This document shows, one piece after another, positions 24,820 to 37,769 of a stretch of 64,000 bases of DNA; positions within the stretch are counted from its first letter, which is position 1; each line of letters starts with the position of its first letter. The notes beneath the pieces were generated by a model. That model saw nothing but the letters and a program-made list of their open reading frames with translations, was not told where the DNA came from and did not search any database. Source of the DNA: Lophius americanus (Eukaryota; Chordata; Actinopteri; Lophiiformes; Lophiidae); the NCBI GenBank assembly GCA_037951165.1, contig JBBDHG010000015.1:3412501-3476500 (forward strand), given 5' to 3'. Position numbers and translations under genes: made by a program.

Positions 24820-26424
24820 GATACAGACATATGCATAGATACAGACATATGCATAGATACAGACATATTCATAGATACAGACATATGCATAGATACAGAC
24901 CAATGCATAGATATAGACATATGCATAGATATAGACATATGCATAGATACATACATATGCATAGATACAGACATATGCATAGATACAGACATATGCATAG
25001 ATACAGACATATGCATAGATACAGACATATGCATAGATAGAGACATATGCATAGATACAGACATATGCATAGATACAGACATATGCATAGATACAGACAT
25101 ATGCATAGATACAGACATATGCATAGATATAGACATATGCATAGATACAGACATATGCATAGATACAGACATATGCATAGATATAGACATATGCATAGAT
25201 ATAAACATATGCATAGATATAGACATATGCATAGATATAGATATATGCATAGATAGAGACATATGCATAGATATAGACATATGCATAGATATAGACATAT
25301 GTATAGATATAGATATATGCATAGATACAGACATATGCATAGATATAGACATATGCTTAGATATAGACATATGTATAGATATAGACATATACATAGATAT
25401 AGACATATGCATAGATATAGACATATGTATAGATATAGATATATGCATAGATACAGACATATGCATAGATATAGACATATGCTTAGATATAGACATATGT
25501 ATAGATATAGACATATACATAGATATAGACATATGCATAGATATAGACATATGCATAGATATAGACATATGCATAGATACAGACATATGCATATACAGAC
25601 ATATGCATAGATACAGACATATGCATAGATACAGACATATGCATAGATATAGACATATACATAGATACAGACATATGCATAGATATAGACATATGCATAG
25701 ATATAGACATATGCATAGATATAGACATATACATAGATATAGACATATGCATAGATATAGACATATGCATAGATATAGACATATGCATAGATACAGGCAT
25801 ATGCATAGATACAGACATATGCATAGATACAGACATATGCATAGATACAGACATATGCATAGATATAGACATATGCATAGATACAGACATATGCATAGAT
25901 ATAGACATATGCATAGATACAGACATATGCATAGATACAGACATATGCATAGATACAGACATATGCATAGATATAGACATATGCATAGATACAGACATAT
26001 GCATAGATATAGACATATGCATAGATATAGATATATGCATAGATACAGACATATGCATAGATATAGACATATGCATAGATACAGACATATGCATAGATAT
26101 AGACATATGCATAGATATAGATATATGCATAGATACAGACATATGCATAGATATAGACATATACATAGATATAGACATATGCATAGATATAGACATATAC
26201 ATAGATATAGACATATACATAGATATAGACATATACATAGATATAGACATATGCATAGATATAGATATATGCATAGATATAGACATATGCATAGATACAG
26301 ACATATGCATAGATATAGACATATGCATAGATATAGACATATGCATAGATACAGACATATGCATAGATATAGACATATGCATAGATATAGATATATGCAT
26401 AGATATAGACATATGCATAGATAG
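24820..26424. repeat. large minisatellite, 18-bp unit, about 89 copies
   Basis: Unit ATACAGACATATGCATAG alternates with ATATAGACATATGCATAG and rarer variants (ATGTATAG, ATGCTTAG, ATACATAG, GATATATGC). Each unit holds the palindromes CATATG and ATGCAT. Because 18 is divisible by 3 and the unit lacks stops, several frames on both strands stay open for hundreds of codons; those frames are not genes. A 2-bp loss near 25592 shifts the phase. A 126-bp (7-unit) block is tandemly duplicated around 25294-25545. Confidence 0.97.
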
Positions 26425-26900
26425 TTAGCAGATCTGCAGTCGCAGGTCTTCCTGAATGTAAACCACCACCACCATATAGCGAGGGTCATTTCCTCTCATG
26501 CAGACTTTAAATGCTTTTTCAAGTGCAACATTGTGCCTCAGTCACATGAAGACGCAATAGTTGATCTTCTCTAAAGCTTGTTCTTTCCTGTCTCATTAGT
26601 GTGTCCGTGGCTCTGTTTGGATAGTTTTTCACTAAAGTCCCATTTGAAACAAAAACGTGTGACTCAGCTTGTTTTCTACTCCACTCCAGGGATATATCAC
26701 TCTCAAGACTCATGAAACACTAGAAACTTGTAATTCTTCTAAATCTCTCTAATGAGCACCGAGGCAGTGACAGATCCCTGAGGGACGGCGTCACGCTTCT
26801 GTCAGAGTTTGACAAGGTCAGAGCCGTGATCCATCCAGCTGACTGGAAGACTCTGGACTCAGACAGGAGCACCAACCCAACTGTTGTACTGTCAGAGTCG
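26425..26900. other. intergenic, no gene recognised
   Basis: No domain or known repeat identified; short open frames only. Confidence 0.5.
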
Positions 26901-27305
26901 CACACCCATCAGCCACAACATTGACACCAGTTACCAGTTCTGATGCTGTTGCTGATTGGGGTATTGAAAACAATATCTGATGAGACACTGTGAAACTGCT
27001 ACACAAATTAGACTTTATATGAGTGCGTAATCTTGAAAGAATGGCATGCATACTAAAAAATATGAAACCTATAGTAGAATAATAACTACTAATGTCTACA
27101 ACAGCATGGTGGGCTTCCATTTAGGACTGATGGCTAAGAAACCGGGTGGAAGAGAATTAATCTGGGAATGAAGGATATACTTCTGGTTTTTCCATTCAAA
27201 CCACCTTTCTAATGTTTTGTAGATTTCCTGTTTTTGCCAAACAGCTGTGATGTACTGTATGTACTGACACCTTTCTATCAGCACCAGTATTAACTTTTAC
27301 ATCAC
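26901..27305 (-). mobile_element. decayed Tc1-like fragments
   Basis: CATCAGCCACAACATTGACA near 26908 resembles the terminal repeat of the Tc1-like family at 5323. GTACTGACACCTTTCTATCA and GCACCAGTATTAACTT at 27262-27297 match an internal antisense transposase stretch. The middle is not recognised. Confidence 0.5.
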
Positions 27306-28790
27306 AATTGTCCTGCAGTAAAACTTCTTTGGGTTCCGACTAAAGGGGCTACCCTTCACTCTTCTCAGGCATAAATGAACCTTGGGTTTTCAGTTCAGCA
27401 TGTTCACAGATTCAAAGGGGCTTTCTCAACCAAAGAACTTCCGGGTAAAAAGTTGACGGGATCCGTTAGAGTGGTGGCATGTTTTACAACAACTCAATGA
27501 AATGAAGATCCCATGAGATTTGAGTCAGGAAGACTATTTATTTGCCTACATCTAACCTATTATAACATATGTTCAGTCTGCTGTGATTGGATGTCCATTG
27601 AGATATCAGCTGTTCCCTTAAGCAGGTCACATTTATCCAGAACCACAGCCACACGCCTTCCTTATCAGCCCATCATCCCAAAAGATAATGAAATTGTTGC
27701 TGGTTTACTATTTTCAACTGGGCCGGCGGGAGGATCTCCTGGTGCTGCTGCGACCACCTCTGGGTCGGCTTGGAAAGGTTTGTGGGTGAACTTGTCCTTT
27801 TCCGTCACAAGCTTCACCGTGATATAAATATTTCCTGGGCTCTGGGCTGTTATCTAGTTTGTTTAATCTTGATGCAAAGCCTGAGTATTATTTTAGCTGT
27901 GTTTTTCTCTGCAATGCAGAATTTGCTGCTGTGAGAGATGAAGCAGACCCCTGTCCTACCCAGGGCTTGTTGCGTCCTCCCCTACCTCCATCTGACACCA
28001 TTTTATCCCAGGGTCTCCATCATACAAGAACTTAAGTTTTTCTGCCCATTTTCTTCCACTTATTCATCGTCGGGCTGAACAGGGTTTTTCTAAACACTGG
28101 ACTCACCCACATTGTTTCTCTGAGGGTAATCTTGATGTGTTCAAACACTCGATGGCATAAGAAATTCCTCCAGCGAGTTCTGGCTCTACCTCAAGGATTC
28201 CTACCACCAGTCTGTTTTTTTTCAGGAAGCCCTTTTGATTTTTTGAATTTTTTTGTTACAGATTGTAGTGTATGGATAAATAATTCCTTTTTATTCTGGT
28301 AAACCCGCTGGGTGTTTCTAGACCACCACTGGTACGCTTGATGTCAGAAACTGTTTCCACAGGATACAGTGTAGTGAAAAACCAGCGATTCTGACAGCTG
28401 AGGTTATTAAAGTCATATAATCTGTTTAGTTTAACCCACGTTTCTCATTAAAGGAAAACTATGGGGGATGTAAAATAGACCAAACTGACCACTAGGAACA
28501 CAATTATGAAATAACATTTGAAACTCAGCGTCACAGGGGTTTTCCTTGTTTGACAGATTCTTATTTAATATTTCCAAAACATATATCAAACGTTGAACTT
28601 TGTTGATTAGGTTTTACATTACAGAAATGTACAAAGTAGTGACATATTCAAACGGCGACACCGACATCATTAACAACTTATCGATGATATCAAAGCAATC
28701 ATTGTGACTTTTGTCCCTCATGGAAAGACTGCTGGAGGAATGAAATGAAACTGGTTGGAAGGATGGTAAGCCTGACACAGAGGAAACTAA
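27306..28790. other. intergenic, no gene recognised
   Basis: No recognisable coding exon or repeat. An open frame at 27513-27827 has no domain. Confidence 0.5.
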
Positions 28791-28794
28791 CAGA

Positions 28795-29035
28795 TTTTGA
28801 TCGCTCAGCTGCAAACCGATTGGGTGCGTGCTGGAGCTCAAGGACTGACGAAGCCAACAGGACCACATCATCTGCAAACAGCAGAGATGAAATTCTCAGC
28901 TCCCCAAACCGGAAACATGCCTCACCACGACTTCGCCTTCAGATCCTGGCCATGGATATCTGGAATTGAATCGGAGACAAGGGACAACCTTGGCATAGTC
29001 CAACATTCAGAGACAACGTGTCTGTACGAGCCTTT
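28795..29035 (-). mobile_element. Rex3/RTE-like LINE fragment, inverted 5' segment
   Basis: Minus strand reads VGLCQGCPLSPIQFQI and, after a stop, FGELRISSLLFADDVVLLAS then RFAAE: the RT palm with the FADD catalytic motif of Rex3-type LINEs. It stops where the plus-strand segment at 29125 takes up the same element. Confidence 0.8.
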
Positions 29036-29124
29036 TGTTGCCCTGTGTATATTATGTTTTTAATATCATTCTCATTCTCATTCTCATCTTCATTTTGGTT
29101 ATATGGAGACCGTATGGTCTGTAG

Positions 29125-29695
29125 TAATCCCCGGGTCAGCACCTCCAAGTCTCAGGCCATAGTTCTTTCCTGGGAATCAGTGGACTGCCCATTTGGGTCG
29201 GGGTTGAGTTGCTGCCTCATGCAAAAGAGTTCAAGTACCTTGGTGTCTTGTTCTCAAGTGATTGGAAATGGACCGGTAGTTGGACAAGCGGTTCTTTGCG
29301 GCATCAGCAGTAATTCAGGCGTTGTATCTGTCTCTTGTGGTGAAGAGTTGAGTCGCAAGGCAAAATTCTTAATATACCGGCCCATCTACGTTCCAACCCT
29401 CAATTATGGTCATGAGCTCTGGGTAATAACAGAATAAGGTCAAGGATACAAGTGGCTGAAATGAGCTTCCTTCGTGGGTGGCTGGGCTCAGCCTCAGAGA
29501 TAGGGTACAGAGCTCAGACATCTGGAAGGAGCTCGGAGTAGAGCCGCTGCTCCCTCGCATCATAAGGAACCGGTTGAGGTGGTTCAGGCATCTAACTAGG
29601 ATGTCTCCTGGATGCCTGCCTTTGGAGGTTTTCCAGGTACGTCCAACCGGGGAGGGACTAGAAGCGCCAGATTCTGGGTAGACCCAGAACATGGC
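29125..29695 (+). mobile_element. Rex3/RTE-like LINE fragment, 3' segment
   Basis: Plus-strand frames read RVSTSKSQAIVLSWESVDCP, ELSRKAKFLIYRPIYVPTLN, YGHELWVITE, GLSLRDRVQSSDIWKELGVE and PGCLPLEVFQVRPTGEG, the C-terminal third of Rex3 ORF2. Frameshifts and stops make it dead. It follows on from the inverted segment at 28795-29035, so both come from one insertion. Confidence 0.88.
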
Positions 29696-31624
29696 GTATC
29701 AAAATTGATACTTGGTAGATTAGGTTTTGCAAAATCGCAACAATATTTCATTTCAACATCAGTCATATTTTAGGTCACCTGAAGTTGAGTCAATATAACG
29801 TGTGAATTCTAAACATATTGAGATAGAATGTTGGGGGGGTCTCACAGACAAATGTACAACTCAACATATGGTCATGTGATCACAACTGAAATATTACAAA
29901 ACATTGAGCTTGGTTGTACAGAGCCATGAAGTCCATTGAGTATAAAAAAAATCTTGAATTCGGCATTGCAAGGAAAAGTGGTCTTTGAAAACCATTAGTA
30001 TAACTGCATAGGTGTTGTCCTTCGGTAAGCACAGTCAATGATTCCTGATGGAGATGATCCCATATGTACAAAAAAAAGTTATTAGAGTATGATTCTGTAA
30101 CCTATTTTTTCTGTTTATGGCAAAGGCAAATTCCTATATTTCCTGTTGCTGCATAGCGTATTTTAGGTGCTCTTGTTCTGAAGGTCAACGGTGGGCGTGA
30201 ATTGGTCGGCATTGTGTATTTGTTCTGACTTAATGAAATTAACGTATGCTCTGTCCTCCTCGTAGTGTGTTTATTAGACAATTTTATGGCATTTCGGAGT
30301 AAAAATAAAACTTTGTAAGTCAATATATGTTATATGGTGGCTTATTATACTGTTTTTTTGTTGATATTTCACATATTCACATGCGTTACTTATTGGAAAA
30401 CTGATTTGCACTGCATGACTGAAGACTCATTCACTTTCATGTTTATGAAATAAAATATATGTATGGGTGGACTTCATCTTGGTGTCATTTTCTGATCAGA
30501 ATATACACCTTTGTTTTCTGTGCACAGTGCAAGGTTTTAATATAAACACTGATATATGTCACAGCCAAAGGTTTAAGTATGTTCATGCAGCTCGCCCTAG
30601 TGGACATGTGGTATTTTGCAGCCGAAAATCCATTGCTGGGGTCAAAATCCCAATTTTTGGTCTATCGTAGTCCCATTTCACATAAAATTTGTAGACTCCC
30701 ACATATATGGTGGTATTTCAATCAAATTTGATGCAGGAGTTATTAAAGCTCAAATTCATTGATTGTTATGTTTCATGCTGTTACTGTAATATCATTATGT
30801 TAAAGCCTTTTTCTCAAAAATAAAAATCAGGTGCGGATAGAAATATTGGTATTTTTTGTGTTTAATCACAAATTACTCACATGATAACAGGCAGAATGTT
30901 ATGGACGCTGAAAATAAATTGTTTTTGGTCTAAGTTTATAATTTGGCTGTTTAATTCGGGCGAGGCTAATATTAAAATAACCAAAGTGGAGACAAGGTTA
31001 AATGTTTGGTTTGGGCTGCTGAGATTTTTCAGATTGTGAGAATGGCTGCTCTGGAGAGTTAAGAGTGAGCTGGAGGCAGAAGTAGTGAATAAATGACAGA
31101 TCCGGCAGAGTGCATTAAGGAGAGACCTCCCTCACCTGATGTGACTGAGCTGCTGCAGAGATGCTGCTGCCCCCTGGTGGCTGTGAGAGACCCTGAGCCC
31201 CTCTCTGTTCTGTCACTGCTGCTGTCCAAAGTGGATCCTTGTTCGTACGAGTCAAACACAGCCGGGTTTCATCTTCAACAACGACCAGCTGTCATACACA
31301 AGACTCACCCGTGACTTCCATGTTAACCAATCAGGCCCACAAAGGAGTGGATTATTTTTGGTTTGAGTCCTTTTATCCAACACTGCTTTCTGTGTGTGGG
31401 TGCTCAATAAGTCACTTCCTGACCGGGACAAGATAGGACTGTTTATTTACAGTCCCTTAACCACCAAACTATAAATCACTACCAAACAAACACACACTCC
31501 TTCTCATCCATCAATTAGCACCCACTCACTCACCCACTCATGTGGGCCTGATGGCGTGTTGCCCCAGCTGCAGAAGATGAAAGAAAAATATTCATGAGAG
31601 TGTGAAAACATCATGTTTAAAACT
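29696..31624. other. intergenic, no gene recognised
   Basis: Mostly AT-rich. 31040-31320 is a less AT-rich island with a CTCF-type core on the minus strand at 31166-31180. No domain in its open frames. Confidence 0.5.
31166..31180 (-). promoter_or_regulatory. CTCF-type core motif
   Basis: Minus strand CCACCAGGGGGCAGC, an exact match to the CCASYAGRKGGCRSY core. Binding not shown; such cores also occur in repeats. Confidence 0.4.
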
Positions 31625-31639
31625 TCAATAATGATAAAT

Positions 31640-31779
31640 ATACACACACATATATATATAAGCACAAACACACACCTATATATATATATACACACACATA
31701 TATAAAGATTGATATATATGTATATATAATATATGTGTGTGTGTGTGTGTATTTATATATATATATATTTATGTGTGTG

Positions 31780-31828
<49 letters not shown>

Positions 31829-31835
31829 GTGTTTG
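31640..31835. repeat. compound (TA)n/(CA)n microsatellite
   Basis: Alternating blocks of TATATA and GTGTGT/CACACA for about 200 bases; gives meaningless Tyr/Ile/His open frames. Confidence 0.95.
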
Positions 31836-31989
31836 CATTCATTCACAATAAAATTTAATTAATAAATAAAATAAAACTTGTTCTTTTTCAAAATCTATTA
31901 ACATAGTAAAAAATGTTCTTAAAAATTATATTAGATATCATAAAAAAATGGGGGAAATGGTAGCCGACAAAAAACACACTGTGCAAGTA

Positions 31990-33080
31990 AACCACTCAAA
32001 AAAATGAAAGGAACACTTAATTATGGCGGTATGACATCAAGCCATTTAAACTTCGGACATCAATCTCTTGTGCATTGAGGAAGCACAAGAGACTGTGAAT
32101 CAGTTTCACCTGTTTTGGTGAAAATGAAAGTGAAGACAGGTGCATGGAGAGGCAAAAATTATGACAACCCCCAAAAAGGGAATGGTTCTGCAGGCAGTGA
32201 GCACATTCCATTTTTCTCTACTCATCTTCCTGACTGACTCTTCTCTAGTTTTGTGTTCTGCTGGTGTCCTTGCCACTTTTTGTGACATGAGGCAGTACCT
32301 GCTGCCCACCGACGGCACAGGTAGTCCAGCTCCTCCAGGATGACTTATCCCTGCCTGATGTTGCAAGACTGTTTGCTGTGTCTCTCAGCACAGACTCATT
32401 AGCATGGAGGAGATGCCAGGAGACGGCCGTTACACAAGGAGAGCTGGACAGGTCTGTAGAAGGACAACAACCCAGCAGCCAGTGTGGTATCTGCTCCTCA
32501 GTGTGAGGAGGAACAGGAGGAGCACTGATGGATCCCCACAAAATGACCTCCAGTGGGCTACTGGTGTGATGTTTCTGACAAAACTGTCAGCAACAGACTG
32601 CATGAGGGCCCGACGTCCTCTACAGGATGAAACACAGACCCACTATCAAAACTTACACTGGTCCAGTGGACCCCGGGTTCTTCCTGGTCCAGGACAATGC
32701 TCGGCCTCATGTGGTCATTGTGTGTAGGCAGTTCCTGGACGATGATCGTATTTTTGTCTTGACTGGTCCTCATGTTCCCCGAACCTGAATCCACCTGAGA
32801 ACCTCTGAGACGTTCTTTATCGCTGCACCAGACGCCACCACCACTGACCTCAGACCGTCCAGGAGCCTGATCCAGGGCTCCTGGGTCACATTATGAGTTG
32901 TTGTGATGAAATTAACTGGAGTTGGATCAGTCTGGGATTTCAGTCTTTCATTTAGATTTTTTGGTGTAATTAAGAATCCAGCCCTTAATTGTTTAATGAT
33001 TTTGATTTCCTTTGATAATTCTAGCATCATTTTGTTTTGAAAAAATGATTTTGGTGATCCCTCATTTTTTTTGAGCAGTG
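31990..33080 (+). mobile_element. Tc1/mariner-type transposon, internally deleted
   Basis: Ends CACTCAAAAAAATGAAAGGA / ATTTTTTTTGAGCAGTG are degenerate terminal inverted repeats, with TA after the right end. Inside, plus-strand frames keep VQDNARPHVVIVCRQFL (second catalytic Asp) and CSPNLNPPENL (third acidic position, normally SPDLNPIEN). The TDES-like GATGAA near 32628 is only about 64 bases before QDNARPH, against roughly 90 codons in intact relatives, so the catalytic core is collapsed. Stops also interrupt it. Inactive. Confidence 0.85.
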
Positions 33081-33899
33081 TAGATTGAACTCAATAACTC
33101 CAAAGTATAAGTTCTTTATTTCAACTTCGGCTAAATCATATTAGAGTTTGGTACAGTGGTATTTCGTATTTGGATATATTACAATACTTTGCGGCCATTG
33201 AAATATATTGCTACGATCATGTCGATCAGAAGGCAGGAAAGAAGCATTTGACTATTTTGCTATTTATAACACTTTTACTCAGCTATATGATTAAATGACA
33301 AAATAACAGCAAGAGGATTTTTTATATTGTTTTCAGTTCAATTAAATTAATGGCAACGAGAAATTAGGTTTTTATGGTAACAGCTTTCCCGCTAATCTTC
33401 TGTGACTGCGTTGAGATGTTTTGCAAAAGAATTCCAGTTCAGTCTTGCAACTTTTGCAAGTTTCCCTTTATTAAATGATCTTTAGTGAAGCCCTTTAAAT
33501 GAAAATGTTGCCATACACTTCATTTTTGCGAGAGCGTTTGTTAGAGCTGTTGTTCACCGTTTTGATGCACTAATGAATTATGCAGCGGAGGCAGCGGTTG
33601 GTGAGTGTTTAAGTTTTCCCAAAGTAGCAGTTCTTGTGAAACATAAAGAAAGATGTATTCTCTCAAGCATCTTGCTGATCTAAACCGCTTTTATCCTCAA
33701 ACCTAGTGCTTGCTGTATAGTTCAATCAGGAAAAAACAGAAGTTTTCATCAGAAAGTCTTTGCTGGGATTTAGGGTCCCATTCCCTAAATCATTGATTAT
33801 ATTTACTACACCTTAACACACTATAGTTTTTTTGCACATTTGTAATGTAATGTTAATATATCCTCAAAAACTCCTGACATACTGTGGAATCGTCATCGC
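33081..33899. other. AT-rich intergenic, nothing recognised
   Basis: No coding or repeat structure identified. Confidence 0.5.
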
Positions 33900-34520
33900 T
33901 ACCGCGTCCGCCAAAGAACCTTTGTTTTAAGGTAATAACTCCAAAGCTATGGCTTGAATCATTTTGAAATTTTAGACAATTCCATATAGATCCATAGATT
34001 ATAGTGCGAGGAACAACTGGATTGAATTTTGAAAAAGTCTTCTGTATGTTTCATACACTAGAAGGAGCTTTATCTCCAAAGGTTTTGGGGCCATCATTTC
34101 TTAACCGTTGGTCCAATTCCGTCCAAACTTGATCCATATGAATCGATTCAAGGAGATCTTGAATGGATTCCTACATTGCATACATCCTGTTTTACCCAAC
34201 TAGTTCATATTTTACTCACTAGGGGGGAGGCTTTTCTTCAGGAAATCTTCACTGTTTTTCAGACATAACTCGCCAACCGTTGGTCCAGTTTCTCCAAATT
34301 GGGTGCAGAGGATTGAACTTAAGGAGATCTATCATGGAAAATATCAAGTTTATTCTAATAATGATTCATATTTTAGTCACTAGAGGGGTGTTTTTAAAAA
34401 CAAAAATGCAAACCACTGTTTTTTGAATATAACTTCACATTCGAGTTTGGGGGTTGCTGGTGCAATGCAGGGGATTGGGGACTTTTGGGGCACGTACCCT
34501 TACTGTCAGGGACAACATCA
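33900..34520 (+). repeat. unassigned dispersed repeat family, copy 6 (longest)
   Basis: Contains CATTTCTTAACCGTTGGTCC, AATCGATTCAAGGAGATCTT, ATTTTACTCACTAGGGGGG, CACTGTTTTTCAGACATAAC, CGCCAACCGTTGGTCCAGTT, then a second pass and GGTGCAATGCAGGGGATTGG, CACGTACCC, CTGTCAGGGACAAC. The two passes suggest an internal tandem unit of about 160-170 bases. Confidence 0.6.
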
Positions 34521-35890
34521 TAGGACAACTTTTGTATTGGAATATAAAGAGAAGACAGAACAAGGGAAGGTCTGACTGACTGTCCACCTTCTTGTGTTCC
34601 ACAGTAGAACCCAGATGAGGACATCGTATTCTTATGCAAAGAAAATATTTAGGTTTTCAAACATATTACTTCTCATTAATCCAAAATGGCAAGGAAGAAT
34701 TTAAAAAAAAAAATGTTCGGGTCTCTGAAGGATAAATTCCACAACCCACAGCTGTGATTGCCGGGACTATGGAGAGTGAAGATCCAGAGGGAGTCAGTTC
34801 AGATTAATCAGCCCCTGCTTTTTGGTTCCCTCCTCTACTGTTCTCCTTTAATTGCTTCCACCTGTACTGAAACACTCTGTCTACAAAGAATCTGCTGCTG
34901 GGCCAGGACTGGGGTGGGTTGAGCTGCTTGAGCCTTCACTGTAGTTGGCAGAAAGTCATCCTCAGTCCCTCGGGACATCTCTGATATCTGCAGAGAAATG
35001 GCCTCCACATTGGTTGTGTTAATTAAGCTTTTTTGGTACTGGGCTGAACTCTTGATCAATAAGAGGTCGATCTATCCCGAGTGTCAAGCGTGAAGGATGC
35101 GGTCCGTTTAGAGACACACGCTTTGCTGTTTTAATTTCCTCTCAGTGACATTTATGAACACAGACGCTGCTTTGTTCCTAAATCAGAGAGAGGACAGAAA
35201 CTTAGTTGAGGGAGCCAAAGACTAGCCACCGCTGACTGACTGATGCGTTCAATAATCTTCAGACCCCTGCTAGTCGTAAAAAAGTCCACCATGGAGGAAT
35301 TGCTTGTAGAGACCAACCCACAGAGATCGATCAGCTCGACATTCGAGCTCCACGAAGAAGCAGGAATCTGCTGAGCTTGCATAGGAAAGCCCACCTAACG
35401 TCAGTTGATTGACAGGTTTGCAGTTCACACATGAGAAAAGTGACGGGGAAAAGAAAAATGATATGGAATGAATACGGTAAAATTAAATGATTTGATATAT
35501 GCCTAAGGAGCTGAGGGTCCGATCCGATGGTTCAACCTCCAACAAATGCAGTCAGTGTCAGAGTGTTTCTGGGCAAGAGGGGTTTGAAACAGATGACCCC
35601 ATAAAAATCCTGACTCATTTCTCCTTAAATACAAATCATAGGAGATTGAAAACAGACCGAATTGACCACATTCCTGAAATGATTTTTGAAATGCGTCCTC
35701 CTGTCTGAGATCTGAAATGTTACATTGGGCTTCCATGGTATTAATCATTTGAAAATATATCAATATGACGAGCTCGGGAGTTTGAAAATGATTATGGAGT
35801 AATAAAAATGATCCATGAAATAGTTTCTGAGTCACAGCGTTAAGAGGAAGGATCTGCAGCTGCGGACACGGTGGTTGCTATGACAATTCT
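34521..35890. other. intergenic, no gene recognised
   Basis: No recognisable exon; open frames lack domains. Confidence 0.5.
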
Positions 35891-36007
<117 letters not shown>

Positions 36008-36589
36008 ATATACTCAACTTTTCGTGGGATATAATTAGCACTTCACTGAGTCCAAAATCATGGATAAAGCTGTATATGGAACTTTATATATAATAATAAT
36101 AATAATAATATATATTTTGCTTTTTTTTTAGGCCAAAAGAAGAATGAGAGATACTAGTACAAATTTGTTGTATAATCATGTTTTCATATAATCCTGTGTA
36201 AATTTTATATTAACATAATTATCATTTTGTGCAATATTTGAACCGGCACAAAGGCCGCCCCGCTTGCATAAAAGGAAGAGGTAAAAATCACTGGCTCCAG
36301 TTCTGTTCTCTTTTTTGCTTGTTTTATAACTGATGGAGAAGAGTTTCTGACATTTTCTGGCTCAAGTTGGGACCAAATTTCCCCCCCAAAACTACCATTT
36401 AAACAGTTTGTCCTGGACATGTATTCTTATGGGTTACAAAAAATGATTTCTAATGACCTATTATTGATTTGAGCCTGTAGACTTTATGCAGACGACATCA
36501 CATCTTTCTCAATGAGAGATCCGAACTGCTCCTTTAAAGTTACAAATCTCCCTAGGAACAGTAGGATAAAGGGAACGACACACATTCAT
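36008..36589. other. region just beyond the distal candidate sorl1 3' end
   Basis: AT-rich, no coding exon seen. Confidence 0.45.
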
Positions 36590-36599
36590 TTTCAGCAAC

Positions 36600-36605
36600 T
36601 TTATT
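36600..36605 (-). promoter_or_regulatory. candidate polyadenylation signal (AATAAA)
   Basis: Reads TTTATT on the plus strand, i.e. GAAATAAAGTTG on the transcript strand, 3.5 kb after the sorl1 stop. The length would be similar to the multi-kilobase mammalian SORL1 3' UTR. One of two candidates. Confidence 0.3.
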
Positions 36606-37769
36606 TCAGCATAAGTGGTTTTTTGAAACACTTCACACTGTTTCTCTTTCCTCAGATCTCTGAGAAAAGCAAGCAAGACATGAAACTCTTCAAACATGGC
36701 AACGTCCAACCGGTCAAAGTCTGTGCCCGAAGCAAACTATTTGACGAGGGTCCACCGACGTTAAGACAAGCTGGGAGCAAACCGTGACGTAATAACAAAT
36801 AATTACACTTTGTACACTTGTAAAACCTGACTTAAAAGAGAGCAGTGATCCGACAAAAAATAAAAAATAAACCCTTCAGTGTGTGTGTGTGTGTGTTTGT
36901 TTGCATGCCTGTGCATGTGTGTCCTATCATACAAACAGTAACTTACATATGCTCTAATAAGGCATTATGTGACAAATCAGAACATCCGACAGTACAGAGC
37001 CGAAAAACAGCATTAATGCCACTGTAGGTGTTTGTTTTGTTTTTTAAGGAAAAATAATCAAAAAGAATATCTTTTCCAGTTAAGACGCTGTTTTATGATC
37101 CCGGAGCGAGGGGGAAAAGCTGCAGGAGATGACTTGGCTCTGTCTGACACAAATGGTTTGTTGCTCTGGTTGGTAAATTGGGCTAAGGTTGTGACAGGTG
37201 AGACGTGACTGCAGACGCCGGTCCACTGGGTAACAAGAGAAAGAGTCTAAGAGGAGGTGATGGTCGCATAACGAGCAAAGACGACAAATATAGAAAAATA
37301 CATTCATGATAGCATCGTAATAAAACAAGTAAAATAGAAAAAGCAGAACACCGTTCGTTTACACAACTTAACCCCAATGACAAAACACAAATAATGGGTT
37401 GGGCAGGGTTTATGAATGAGTGACAGATTGTGTATTTACAGAGAGACGTTACTTCACAGCTCGTCAGCTAGAGTTTGGTCCACCTTGGTGGTTGTCTGGT
37501 CTTGCGGGGGACGAGAAATGTCATTTATAAGGAAAAATATACAACTTCCTGCATCGCTAGATATTATGTCGAGGAAAAACATGCTCTCTTCGCGAGTTGT
37601 GTACCTCTGCCAAAGAGGCGATGGTTTTCTCACGAGTTTGATTCTTTGTCAGCAAGCTCATGAAAAAATGCTGAACACATTTCTTTGGAAATTAGAGGGA
37701 CGAGAGAACGATGGCCAACGATGGATTGTTTGGGTCGCTGTGAAAAGTAAATAATCAGAGGTTTCCAGA

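Noticed and set aside
24738..26489. Open frames of 538 and 583 codons on opposite strands
   Set aside because: They are produced by the 18-bp minisatellite, whose period is a multiple of three and lacks stops. The proteins are pure unit repeats (DICI, MHRYRH, MSISMH).
28939..29148. A separate plus or minus-strand gene near the Rex3 pieces
   Set aside because: The frame contains QGCPLSP of a LINE reverse transcriptase and is part of the inverted Rex3 segment.
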